Positions 22,901 to 35,191 of a stretch of DNA of 64,000 nucleotides are shown one piece after another; within the stretch, counting starts at the first letter, position 1, and each line of letters opens with the position of its first letter. A program made the position numbers and the translations under genes. The notes below the pieces were generated by a model. It was not told where the DNA came from. It worked only from the letters and a program-made list of their open reading frames with translations, and did no database searches. This DNA comes from Scilla litardierei (Eukaryota > Streptophyta > Magnoliopsida > Asparagales > Asparagaceae), in the NCBI GenBank assembly GCA_030789695.1, contig CM061132.1, positions 161,845,442 to 161,909,441 on the forward strand, in the 5' to 3' direction.

Positions 22901-24060
22901 TGCATGGAGATGAGGGTGTTGATGGCAATATGGACATAGAGTAGTGGTAGGAGGGCAGCTGTTGGTGGCATCAAGTTGCGGTAAAGTTTTTTTGGGCTTT
23001 CTAATTAAGGGGGTATATGTTAAGGTTGAATTCTATATTCTTTTTTATCTTTTGTTTTTTTCTTCAAGTCCGATCTGATCTTTCTTTTTACCCTAAAAAT
23101 CTAAACTTGTAGAGTGCATGAGTGAAATGATAGATGGGGTAAGGTTTGGGAAATTTTGTAAGGATTTTTTCTTCATTGTAATATAAGGTAATATGAAGAA
23201 TATGGATCTATTCTCTTTGATAACAATTTGATGTGAAACAACTTGTGCAATCTAGATCCATGGTTTTAAGATGGTAGATTTAGGGAAGTACGGATCTAAA
23301 GTATGAAAATTGGAAAAAAAATTAAGGATTCGATAAATTACAGGATAACTTGAATGGTAAAGACTTGGACCTTATGCCCAGGTACCATATATACCCGATC
23401 ACAAGGACCTCACATGCATGAAGAATTCTAAGAAATATAGAGTTCCTCATAAACCATATAGGACTTATCACAAACTCTATTCATTCTCATTCATCAACTT
23501 TGTTCTCACACGTTATGAGTATTTGACTACTTATAGCCAAAACTACGAGCATTACACTGTTGAAATAAAATAAAGAAAATAAAATAAATAAATAAAGGTT
23601 TTATAAGCCTATAAAGCCTACGTGCACATCACGGGCCATTTATTAAATAAATTAAATTACCTATAAGAGATTAAAATAAGATTATTCTTTTACTAGATTG
23701 ATACTCTTCGAGTTCAACTGTATCGCTCAATGCACATTTGTCCAACATCAACTGTAGCATTGACTTATCAAGAATTTTTCTACCCGTTATTGAATCTTCA
23801 TGGCAAGCCATTAAGCGGAATCCATAGTAACATAGCCCTCAATTTTCATGACGATCCCAACCGAATATCAGATCTGTCATCTTCACTAATGATATCAAGA
23901 TTTTCCACCTATGACATCTCCACCATGTGACCATTGCATTTCTAACTTTATTTATAATTTCTTTACCGGTTGATCAAACAAGTCTCTTTTATCGACTTAG
24001 AAAGCGGGTTGTATGCTCGATCCTCTAATCTAACCAATACTAATAGCATTTAGTTATGGC
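16931..24060 (-). repeat. Tandem TRIM-like LTR/internal array, right arm
   Basis: Minus-strand counterpart of the left array with five LTR-like segments: 17542-18056, 18937-19480, 20350-20874, 21769-22352 and 23232-23747. Each is adjoined on its lower-coordinate side by the complement of the TATCAGAG-like site. The four outer units pair with the left units in reverse order. The innermost (17542-18056) has no left partner, probably because it is lost in the gap. The plus strand of each internal segment holds a short Asp/Asn-rich frame (for example 18340-18528 and 21173-21361), antisense to the inferred element. Confidence 0.6.
22052..22190. repeat. Local tandem duplication of about 68 bp
   Basis: AAGTATAGAACTACTTATCG and the following bases up to ATAAATAAACA occur twice in succession inside the fourth right-arm LTR-like segment. 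The equivalent left LTR (11619-12140) has one copy, so this arose after the arms separated or was lost on the left. Confidence 0.85.
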
Positions 24061-24491
24061 GGCATTCAGCTAAAATATTATGAGTCAACTTAAAATCGGG
24101 ATCCACAAGATACTGATAGATTATAGACTAAATGGAGGATAGTACAAGAGCCACAACACCCTTAGAACTAAAGGAATATCCCCATATCAGATTGTCATGA
24201 AAGGGTCCCAAGAATTGCTATGAACTCAAGATTAATCGTAGCTATTAATCTTAAGAGATGATGGCAAAATTTAGTGTTAAGCATGTTTGGTCAGGAGCAA
24301 TTTAATAATTGAAGACCTTGGAAATATTTGTTCGGGGCATTACAGAGCGCCCAAATTCACAAACCTTTAAATAATTTTTACCCTGGTTTTTATGGCAGCA
24401 AGTAGATAAAGAGTTGTGTGTTACATCAAGATCAAAAGCCAAAAAAATTAATAATAGATTATGTTTGTGATGATATCAAAATAGATGGAAA
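24061..24491. other. Unassigned spacer, right arm
   Basis: Mirror copy of the spacer between the Mutator-like element and the tandem array in the left arm. AT-rich with no recognised gene. Confidence 0.4.
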
Positions 24492-24500
24492 TATATGATA

Positions 24501-25355
24501 GTGAGTTGATATTAGCACAAACCTGATTGTTGAGTTCACATACCACTTATTTACAATTTTGCCATTAAAAATCTTCTGCTAAGTTCAGAGACCACTTATT
24601 TACAAGTCTGCCAATCAAGGACCATAGAGACCGGCCTATATGGAGAAGCGCCAGAAGCATAGGGTCTTCTCCACTTGACTTGGCATCGCCAGCAAATGGA
24701 GTTCTTCGGCTCCATTCATCACAACAGCAAACTGGCAAAATTAAAATTGTAAATTATAAATCAATGGTAATGTAACTAAATATCTATTAACACTTATGAT
24801 TGTAGATATAAATCACTACTTGCCCGTTTCTCGTGGAAGCATGTGAGGTATAGAAGAGTGATTGGGTATTCTGGGGTTGCCGACTTTGCTAGGATTTTGC
24901 ATCTGATGGAGAAAGGGTAGATTGTTTGGAGGACATCAAGGGGAAAGCATCTATCGCCAGGAGGAGACAGATGATTAATGTGTGATATCGTATTACTATT
25001 GTTGCTTGGGTTATTGCTACTATTTTGGAGGAATGATGAGTTAAGGAACAGGTTTTGTTGGGGGGTTTTATGGGAAAAATCTCAACCTCTCCCAGACAAG
25101 TCTCTCCAAGGTACACCGCGGATTTAATCTTTGGAGGCGGAGGCGGAGCTGCCGATGCCGACGAGGGGCGGGGCGGGAGGGGGTCCTCGGCGGTGGCGGT
25201 GGAGAAGGGGTACGGCGATGCAAATGGGGAGGGTAGATGAGTAGGGTAAACTTGTAAATAAGTGGTTTGTGAACTTAGCAAAGATTTTTAATGGAAAACT
25301 TGTAAATAAGTGGTCAGTGAACTCAGCAATCAAGTTTGTGCTAATAACAACTCCC
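24501..25355. mobile_element. Mutator-like non-autonomous element, right copy
   Basis: The mirror copy of the left-arm element, also 855 bp. It is flanked by TATATGATA (24492-24500) and TAGATGATA (25356-25364), complementary to the left-arm flanks. It carries the same GC-rich cargo. The equal length and the same mismatch in the flanking duplication show that it inserted before the arms were duplicated. Confidence 0.75.
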
Positions 25356-25364
25356 TAGATGATA

Positions 25365-26348
25365 ATGCATGAGAGCACTCGGCGTTCACAATCACAAACC
25401 CCATGATGGCAATCCTTACACTTTGCTTTATGGAGCCATTATAACCAAGGGCAAAGAAACATGCATAAATGCATGAAAGACACTAGTTTGCTTGGTTCAA
25501 CGAATACCCACAAGGACTCATCCACAAGGGGAGACAGCCAGAAATTCTATGGTGATAATAGATGACTACAAGAGAGGCACTCACATCCATAAAATAACAA
25601 GCCCTAAGTATGAAAATGCGCAAAAAAAAATTGTTCTAATCAGCAATTCACTGTGGGGGAATGTATCGTTTGTGTAAATGATTTTTCAACACTGGGTTAA
25701 CTCATTACTCAAACAGAACATCACCCATACAGCAATTCCATTTAAACGAATACAAGTTATAAATCACTCAATCTAAATAGCTAAGGAACCTACCTCTTGA
25801 TTGGTGTTGAATGAAAAATGATATATTCGAGCCCCGGCGACGATCGGTGGCTGCGTTGTCAAGCCGGAGACTATACACCATGAGGTTGGGGGTCGGCGGC
25901 GCGGTTGATGACAGTACGGCTAGGAGGGGTCACCTGAGGTGGTCGGCTAAGCTCCAGAAGTAACGGCTGAGGCGATGGGATTTGTAGAGAATAATGAGGC
26001 GGCGGTGAGGCTTTGTCTCAGGGAAAATGAGAGAGGATGTGAGAGGGGAGATCGTGTGATTAGTATTTTTAATGAACATCGAGGATTCGAGGTGAGGAGT
26101 TGGGCGGCGGCTGGGATTTTTGGCTGAAAGAATGAGGGCGAGGGAGAGGGAGAGGGAGAGAATTGAGATGAGGGATGAGGATTATTTAGTACCGTATCAT
26201 ATGGTTTCGCAGTATTTAGCAAATGTATGGAGACCCCGCCCTAAATTTGGGGGTCTTCCTAATATTGAATACATCAGGGGGTGTTGGTGTTGCTAATTAT
26301 GTAGAAAACACAGAGGGGTCGGTACTAAATAACCCATTAATAAATGGG
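25365..26348. other. Unassigned and exon-like sequence, right arm
   Basis: Mirror of the left-arm exon-like block and its neighbours. It includes the pyrimidine-rich exon-like segment (about 25795-26190, minus) and the decayed hairpin at about 26221-26276. The Harbinger MITE is absent (empty site near 26180-26195). No intact gene. Confidence 0.5.
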
Positions 26349-26353
26349 GTATT

Positions 26354-26524
26354 TGTAATAATTTGGAGAAAAAAGAGTAACCATGGAGCCATGGTTCTAT
26401 ATTTATTTATCTCTTAGGGAATGTGAAAGAGCATGAACACCAAATGTCCCCATTACTCTAATAAGTGGAGAGTATTAGATGGATAAAGTGGTAGGGAGGC
26501 CAAAGGCCTCCCTCACTCACAACA
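26354..26524 (-). repeat. copia 3' LTR, right copy
   Basis: A 171-bp LTR whose outer edge reads TGTAATAATTTGG on the plus strand. It is next to the inverted polypurine tract CTCCCCCTT (26525-26533). Confidence 0.9.
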
Positions 26525-29360
26525 CTCCCCCTTATCCATCCATTACTTTGGTCTTAGCGTATAAAGCTAAGGGGGTGGATACTTCTGGATCCTGAGTAAT
26601 CGTGTTTGCCTCGTTAAAACCTTAGCTGTGGAAAACCCCGTGGGAAAAACCAACAGCTTAAGGGAAAAGAGTGCAACACACAAGTTATTCCCCCTTATCC
26701 GTACAAGCTTCAGGCTTGTAGGTCTTTCAGCTGTCTCATACAGATTCCTTTTACAAGTTTTACAAAAATAAATCTCGGTTAAGATTTAGTAAAAAGATCA
26801 GCTAAGTTGTTGCAGTACTGGATCTGTTGAATCTTGACCTCCTCGTTCTTTTGTAGATCGTGCATCCAGAAGAATTTGGGAGAAATGTGTTTCGTTCTGT
26901 CGCCTTTGATGTAGCCCTTTTTGAGTTGTGCTATACATGCAGCGTTGTCTTCAAACAAGACAGTGGACTCAAGATCACCAGTCTTCAGGCCAGTGGCATC
27001 TAGGATATGTTGGACGACGGAGCGAAGCCAAAAACACTATTTGCTCGCTTCATGGATCGCTATGAGTTCAGCGTGGTTGGATGATGATGTTGTGGTGGTT
27101 TCCTTTACCAATCTCCATGAGATAGCATTCCCTCCATAGGTAAACACAAAACCAGTTTGTGATTTTGCTGTGTGAGGATCAGATTGGTAACCTGCATCAG
27201 CATAACCAAGCAACTGGGAGAAGAACCCTCTCTGATAGTATAGTCCCAGTTCTATAGAACCCTGGAGGTAGCGTAGAAGATGCCTTACTCTGTTCCAGTG
27301 GCGTTTGTAGGCGCAGCACTATGTCTGGCAAGTAGATTAACTGCGAACGCTATATCGGGACGCGTGCAGTTTGCCAGATATATAAGTGTTCCAATGGCAC
27401 TTAGGTAGTATACTTCAGGACCCAGTAACTCATCCCCCTCTTCCAGCGGTCGGAAAGGGTCCTTATGAATATCCAGTGATCTCACGACCATGGGAGTACT
27501 TAAAGGATGACATTGTTCCATTCTAAACTTGTTTAAAAGTTTTCTTGTATAATTTGATTGGTGTAACAGTATTCCACCTCGTATGTGTTCAATCTGTAAG
27601 CCAAGACAATACCTTATTTTGCCTAGGCCTTTCATTTCAAAAGTATGCTTTAGGCTTTCAGATATCTCATTGATCTCTGCTGGAGATCCTATGAGATTTA
27701 AGTCATCAACATATACCGCAACGATGACAAATCATGTTTCCGTTCTTTTGATAAAGATACACAGGCAGACTTCATTGTTTTTGAATCCTTGTTGTGCAAG
27801 GAAAATGCTTAGTCTATTGTACCACATCTTTCCTGATTGCTTTAGACCATATAATGATCTTTGAAGCCTTATCGAGAAGACGTCCCGATATCTCTCTTTC
27901 ATCTCTGGGGGTAAATTAAACCCATCTGGAAGTCTCATATAGATTTCTTTATCTATATCGCCATATAGATATGCATTCACAACGTCCATGAGCTGCATTT
28001 CTAGGCTTTCCAGATATGATAGGCTAAGCAAGAATCGGAAAGTGATCGCATCCATGTCCGGGGAATATGTATCTTCATAATCAATCCCCAGTCGTTGGGA
28101 AAATCCATGTGCTACAAGGCGTGCCTTGTAGCGTACGATCACATTTTCTTCATTTCTTTTTCTGATGAAGACCCACTTATATCCCACAGGTTTAACACCT
28201 ACATGTGTTTGGAATACTGGTCCAAAGACTTTGTGTTTCAAGAGTGAGTCCAGCTCTACTCTTATTGCATCGTCCCACTTTGGCCAATCATCTCTACGTT
28301 TACATTCAGCTAGAGTTCGTGGGTCGACATCATCGTCGTATTTAGCGACGTGAACGGCAATAGCGAACGCAAAATCATCGGCGACAACTGTGCTATTTCT
28401 GTCCAATACCTCTCCAGTACGTACGTAATTTAATGATGTTTCTCAAATTGTTTCCTCTGCAGTGGAAATAAGGAGAGAAGAGGTCGCTGGTCTGAGCTCA
28501 ACATTCTGTGGAGGGATCATCTTATTATCACCATAAATCTTCCTCTTTCGAGGAACTTTATCTTTTGAACCTGGCGGGCGTCCTCTTTTCATTTGAGGTA
28601 CAGACAATTCTGCTGCAGGTGGATTGCATCCATCTTTGGGGATGTCAAGCCTAGCTGGCGTGTGTCACGCCCCGCTTCCCAAAAATGTGGAGGCGAGACG
28701 TGAGAAGGTCCGCTCAGACTTGAAGCTGAAAAGCCGCAAGTCCGATAAGCGTCAAATAGAACTACAAATGACAGGTCCTTGCAATGCAATACGAAAACAA
28801 CAATAATAATAAGAGGGAGAGACAAATAAGATGTTCAATCTCAGATTATCCATTAATTAAATTACAATATCACAGAAAAGCCACCAGGCTCAAAAGGGAA
28901 AAGCTAAGGCCCAACATGGCCAACAAAGTATAACATACATACAAAGGTGCCACGCACCAACAACTAACAGCAAACCTAAACAAAGAAGGGAACACGAGCG
29001 GTCTTCAAGACAGGCCCCTGGTGTCCACTCACCACCACAGCAAACATCAGCATCAGCAACACCATATCCCCTGCAACAAAGCTCTGGCTCTGGGTCTAAC
29101 ATGTGACACCCAAAAGAGAGAGGGGCACATGTCAGCAAGTCTGGAAAGACTTGTGCAAGGAAACTGAAAGTGAACTAGCAACCTAGCAGTTATAATAAGA
29201 TGCAATGACATGGCATTTAAGTATGATGCGACAGTTTTAAAGGTAGGGAAGCCAATCACTCACGATGTAGCAAAAGCTACCAATCACTATTCGCGAATCA
29301 CGATTATCACTGTTATCACTGTTTGTCACTGTTTGTCATGTACAAGTAAACACGTCAAGT

Positions 29361-29531
29361 CAAGTACAAGTACAAGGGATCACTCAGCGAGTGCCCTGTT
29401 GCCCGCAGGCTGTGTAATCAAGTCAAGTACAAGGGATCACCCACACATGGATGCCCTATTGCCCGCAGGCTGTATTCAAGCATCAAGTACAAGGGATCAC
29501 TCAACGAGTGCCTTATTGCCCGCAGGCTGTG
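29361..29531. repeat. Tandem repeat of about 60 bp in LARD LTR
   Basis: Three imperfect units containing AAGTACAAGGGATCAC, then a short variable part, then TTGCCCGCAGGCTGT. The partner LTR has the same block at 35890-36061. Confidence 0.85.
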
Positions 29532-29668
29532 TTGAACTCGTCTTCTGGAACACGAGCCAGAAAGTGTATTTGGCATAGGATTGTGCCTACGCAAGGTGGG
29601 TGCCTAGCCGGAACAAATAGTACAAGTATGTAGCAAAGCTACGCAATCACGATGAGTGTTCAAGCATG

Positions 29669-29838
29669 CAATGACATGAGCAGATATTCGCGTACCGTTA
29701 ATTGAATTAAACGTGACATGCAAAGTGCAATGACATGAACATATATTCGCGTACCGTTAATTGAATTAAATGTGACAGGCAAAATGCAATGACATGAACA
29801 TATATTCGTGTACCGTTAATTGTAATTAAACATGACAG
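29669..29838. repeat. Second tandem repeat block in LARD LTR
   Basis: Three units of about 58 bp containing GCAATGACATGA, ATATTCGCGTACCGTTAATT and a GTGACA word. The partner LTR carries them at 36197-36366. The CGTACCGTTAATT word recurs in inverted form in the Tekay-like LTR (TTAACGGTACGCAAATTAAT near 49571), supporting common descent. Confidence 0.8.
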
Positions 29839-30556
29839 TTTAAAGATGCATGGATGACATGGCATGTAGTAAGGCGTACGAATAAGGAATTAAACATGGC
29901 AGTTTAATATGCATGAACAACAAGTTAAAAGGGTTGGATCTAGCTTCGTTCTTAAGCTAGATCAATTGAGGTGACGGATCTAGTTTCGTTGTCAAACTAG
30001 ATCAAATAGGCGTCTAGGCGGCTATCATTTCACCGTCTAGTCTCTTTTACGCTAAAGCAAAGTAATGGCCTAAAACATGGCCTAAACCCTAAGTGGCAAG
30101 TTTCGCTTGCCTAGCACCGAGGAAGACGATCGCGAAGGTTCGTCCCACAAGCGCTAATCTACGGGGAAGGGAATCGCTGTCATGGAAACAATCATCAAAC
30201 AACATCCATTATTATTAGGGTTTCACAAATATCAAGTGTGGGTTATGAGATTATTAAAGGAAGAATACTACCCGTGAAGAAGCGGAGGAACGATGCCGAG
30301 CAACCACGGCAATGGAAGAACGATCCGGCTCAGATCTGGAAATGAGGGAAAACCTGGAGAAATGGGTTTGGATGAGGCTTTTGGGGATTTGATGGGGGTT
30401 TGAGGTTGAGGAGAGGTAGGATATGTGAAATGAGGGTTTGGATGATGATGGATGAGCTTGGGATGAAGGATCAATGGTTTGGGGAAGAAGGGGGCTCAAT
30501 GGGGGAGAAATTAGGTTTAGAGTTGAAGAAGAGGAAGAAGAAAACGTTTGGAGGGG

Positions 30557-30564
30557 TATTTATA
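30557..30564 (-). promoter_or_regulatory. TATA-like box in LARD 3' LTR
   Basis: In the minus sense this reads CTATAAATACCCCTCC. It lies between the inverted-motif cluster (upstream) and the C-rich transcribed-looking part (downstream), as expected for a U3/R boundary. The same site in the other LTR is at 37086-37093. Confidence 0.55.
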
Positions 30565-30609
30565 GAGTTTGGTGGCGGCTAGGGCAAAACTAGGGTTTCC
30601 TGGGCTGAT

Positions 30610-31020
30610 TAGTCGGTCAAAGAAGGATTGGTGACCGACTAGTTTGGGAACTAGTCGGTCGGTTGATCAACGCAGACCGACTAAGAGTAAACAGTAGCTC
30701 GCTCAGGAAAACTGGACTATGAGTTAGTCGGTCTGTGAAGGCTTGTCAACCGACTAGTTTGAGAACTAGTCGGTCGGTGAGCGTTCATTGACCGACTAAA
30801 GGCTGAATTCTGAGAGAGATCATGAAAATGAGAGTTAGTCGGTCTGAGAAGGATTCCTGACCGACTAGTTTAGCATCTAGTCGGTCGAAAGATGTTCTTA
30901 GACCGACTAAAGATAAACAGTAACTCCTGAATTATAATCAAAGCCCACTAGTCGGTCCATTAAGGATTGCCGACCGACTAGATTGAGATCTAGTCGGTTG
31001 GTTCTCCTTCTTGAACCAAC
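30610..31020. repeat. Cluster of TAGTCGGTC/GACCGACTA inverted motifs, LARD 3' LTR
   Basis: Repeated inverted 9-mers, often directly abutting short variable loops, form three or four cruciform-capable modules with a period of about 115 bp. The same cluster is in the partner LTR (about 37128-37535) and in both LTRs of the Tekay-like element. Confidence 0.85.
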
Positions 31021-31292
31021 TAACGTGCACGAAAAGTGCCGATTCGAATCGCAGAGCTTCGGGAAGATTCCTATGGCTTCTAAGATCACTCTAACTCTAA
31101 GATATGAGCGATTTGAAGCTCGTCACGAATGACTTACTCCGAAATCGACGATCGAAGGAAGAAGCTAGAAAATCACGACGAAACGATTGAACGTGAAAGC
31201 TATGGCGACGAAAACTACACATCCAAGGAGAAAATCCACCAAGCATATATTTTAATATAGATAATCCAATTACATGAAAACCAGTCGTTACA

Positions 31293-34200
31293 TCCTACCC
31301 ACCTTAGAATAAAGTCCGTCCTCGGACTTTCTAACATATATATAGTCGCTCTGGTAACTACCCTCAACCAATATCACATCATAAATTCAACCAAGTACTT
31401 TCATTTCGAGTGCTTATATATATATGCACTAGAAATCAAATATTACTACCACTACACATATTTTCATGCACATAGTACACTCATACTTATTATAGTCAAT
31501 CAATTTCGTACACGTATTTCAATCACATATATATAGTCAATATATTTATACAACAATAAACACTTATTACTTACTATAAGAAAATAACCAAGCCTCTCTT
31601 ATTTGAAAATAGTTTCACATTTATTTAGTCATTCAAATACATGCAAATATTTCACCATATTTTCACCTCACATATAGTCCTATAGCTATATATTGGTATA
31701 GCCACCCACAATCGTGTGCGTAACACAACCAAGCACAAACAACTCAAACACCATACATACATCATCCATCACTATTCACCACCACATACAGTTATACCAA
31801 AGTACATAGAGTATACCCACTCAAGCTTGAGTGAGACTCAAATCATAGCAGGACATTTATATGCGTAACACAGCATCCATACACATACCAATACCACTCC
31901 AAGGCATACACATCCACGTATCACATATTTTCACACCATATCCACCCATTTATAATTATCATATCAACACATCAACTACATACAAGTTTAAGAGATGCAA
32001 TAGTCGGGTATACCTCCTGATATACACGCATACGACATCTCATAAAACAAGTAGTACCAATCAAAATTATCATTCTGTTATCATACGTATATCACATCAT
32101 ACTCAAGCAGAAAATTACCTACACACAACATACAATTGCCAACACCCATACCACCATATACACACCACGAAATCAACACTACGACGACATAACCACTTAA
32201 CTAATGGGCCCACCAAACTATAACAAGGTTGACACAGGCAACGACAAGCTATATGGGCTAGACAATAGGAAAGAACCGAACCTAGATCATGACGAATAGA
32301 AAGATCGAAAAACATGGGTTCAGCTAGGACGGAGATAAGGAACCAAATTTGGTTAGGGGAATCAGGGTAAGAATGTGAATGTTTAGGTGGAAAGATGATG
32401 CAATGATACCCTTAAGGGATACGTAAAGAAGGTAGTGTAAACAACATAAGTTAAAATACGTGAATTCAAAGACTGTTGTACTTCAAAAAGTCGGAGTCCT
32501 CGTTTGTATAAAATTATTTAGAGGTCGATAAACAAGTTGTTTGAAAGCGAGTTTGAGACGAATATACGTAATAAGAGGAAAAGTGGTTTATTGGCTTATA
32601 TAAAATCATCATGAGGAAAAGGAAATCATTTACTCGAACATTAAAACATAGGTCAGAAATGTAATGCGGCAGCAATCTAAAAATTTTGGAAAAGTTTTGA
32701 GATTTGAAGATTGAAATCAGATCAAGTATAGTGTGGAGAATTTAAGCGCATGCTAAAGGTTTTCCAAATCTTAAAACTGAAGAGAAATCCCAAATAAACC
32801 ATGTCGAAAATACTTTTAGAGAAATCCGGGTTTGCCAACAAAATTGATTTATACAAGATTTTAATGTACGAGCAAAACGAACGTGGTACCGATATATAAA
32901 AATAATTGAAGTCATATTTTAGAAATTATCTTAAAAGTGTGTATGGTGAATGGAAAGATAATATCTTAGTAGTATGGAAAGAGAAAAGGATATTTAAACT
33001 CATCAAGTTAGTATTAAAACTTTTAAACCGTTTTATGAAGGGTCTAAGTCAGGAACAATTTCGAAATAGTAATATTTTTTTCTTTTACAAAAATCTGAAA
33101 TATGGAAAATGTTGAGCATAAAATCGACTTGCTAAAAGCCGAAGTCCAAAGGGACTTGAAAAGTTTATTAAGAGTAAGCACGAGGTGTTTTCGAATAAAA
33201 TTTTAATGGCACAAGTAGGAAAAGAAATTATGAATCGAGTTAGGAAAATAGAAATACGGTTCAGAATGAAATTGGTATATGAAAAGGGACAAGACATTTA
33301 TATCGATACGAAAGTATATGCTGAAAATATTATAAACTTCTAATCTAAAAATCTCAACACAAGTTTCGATATTTAAAAACATAAATAATTTAAGTCGGCG
33401 AGGGAGCATGAAACCTTACATATATCAAAAGTGTTTCGAACAAATTTAAACTTAACGAAAGAAGAAGATCGAAGATACTTTTAGGGAAATAAGGATTTGC
33501 CAAAAGAACGTGTTGGTATAAAAACATTTGAAGTACGAGTACGACGAACCTATAATTGATACAAAAATTAGTTGAAGTCAATTCAGTTTTGGAAAAATAC
33601 CCCTAAAGGAATGTAAGATAAGTGGTTAAAATAAATTTTTGTAGTTAGGAAAAAGGACGGTATATCGAACCATCAGGATAGTAATAAAGTTTAAAAATCG
33701 AAATGCGAAAGATACATTGTTAAAAAAATAGTACAAGATAGTAATTTTAAAATTACGACCAAAAGTCTTCAAAATTCAAGAACGACTTTTAACTCCATCG
33801 AAATTTAGGGAGACATATTTAAAGAAGTTTAGAACAAAATTTAAATTGAGTAAAACTTCAAATAAGGAAAGCATTCGAAAATAACTTTGTAAGAATCAAG
33901 ATTTGCAACGGAAAACATTTGAAAGATCAAGGATAATTGTAATGATGTGGTCATGTGAATTTAGGACAAGGGAAGTGGTTACGGAAACGTAATTTCCAAA
34001 AATCTGTAGTCGGGAAAATGTTTGAACACAACTTTGATTTGTTGAAAGCTGAAATCATCCGTGACTTGAAAAGTATATTAAGGGAGCGCGACGAGTCATT
34101 TGAATAGCATAAATAAGAAAGGAAAATTCATAAATCGAATTTGGAAAATAGAATTGCGGCTCAGAATTAAATCGATATATGAAAAGGGACAAGATATTCA

Positions 34201-35191
34201 AATAGGTATGAAAGGTATAGGCTGTAAAACATTATAAAACAGTAATCAAAATCTCGTCAAAACTTTCGAATTTCAAAAATTAATTTAAGTCAACGAAAGA
34301 GTACGAGATATAAGTATACATATAACAATTGAAATTCCATTTAGCTTGGAAAAGATTTTAAAGTATGCATGTCATGCGATTAAAATGGATCTCATAGTTA
34401 GAAAATGGTATATCGAATTTTCCAAAATAGTATTGGAGTCTTTAAACCGAAATGCGAAAATATAGACAAGAAAATGGTTACGAGATAGCAATTATAATTA
34501 CAACCATTAGACTCCGAAATCGACAAGGAATTTGACTCAATCGAAAAGTGAGAAATTTTAAGTATATACGTAGCGGGTTTAAAACAAAATTTAAACTTAA
34601 CGAATACTTTAATAAGGGAAATCGAAAATAACTTTAAAAGAAATTAAGCCTTGCGAATGGTGACATTCGAAGGATCAACGATTAACGAAACGTGGTGGTC
34701 GTGGGAATCGAGGCAAGAGATTTGGTCGGATGATCAAAGCACAAATACGCCTAGGATATGACTTAGGAAAATCTACGGGAATCTCCTACGGTCAACCAGC
34801 TAAAGATTATGGAACTAAGCGCTAAGACTCCCTAAGGGATAGACAGCGATGAAATGAGTTCAGCTTGGTCCGAAATCAATGAACCCAAGCGAGAGACCAA
34901 AGAAATCCTAGGGATCTATCATGGTCAGAGCTAGACAGGAACCACTAAGGTAACTCCTACGACGACCAAATCAACTCCTAGCGGGGAGTCTAACTAACAA
35001 TCAGGGGCCTCTAACTAGCAAGCACGGACGTCTAACTAAGTCTTCCTACCACCTAGTGACATAGGAAAACTACTAGACTCAAGGCTTATAACTTGGATGT
35101 TCTAATTTATTTAATGGACATTCTATAATTATTATCGTTGTTCCGATAGTTCGCATTTGCAAATGGACCTGCATGGGCCACCAATAAAACC
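31293..35191 (-). other. LARD internal region (non-coding)
   Basis: 3.9 kb with no retroviral domain in any frame. The 35045-35191 end is homologous to the leader of the Tekay-like element, and the 31293-31340 end to its 3' tail with a purine tract. The middle is A/T-rich and includes degenerate direct repeats about 0.9 kb apart, for example 33127-33340 versus 34045-34245 (shared TATGAAAAGGGACAAGA). Reading frames here are short and not conserved. Confidence 0.75.

Larger units (their letters stand above)
28663..31292 (-). repeat. LARD 3' LTR
   Basis: A 2,630-bp LTR. It differs from its partner by scattered single bases and one roughly 11-bp insertion near 30583. It contains tandem repeats (29361-29531, 29669-29838), an inverted-motif cluster (30610-31020) and a TATA-like site (30557-30564). 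Confidence 0.92.

Noticed and set aside
29330..29840. Spaced repeats suggestive of a CRISPR-like array
   Set aside because: Only three units, long and imperfect, located in the LTR of a plant retrotransposon.
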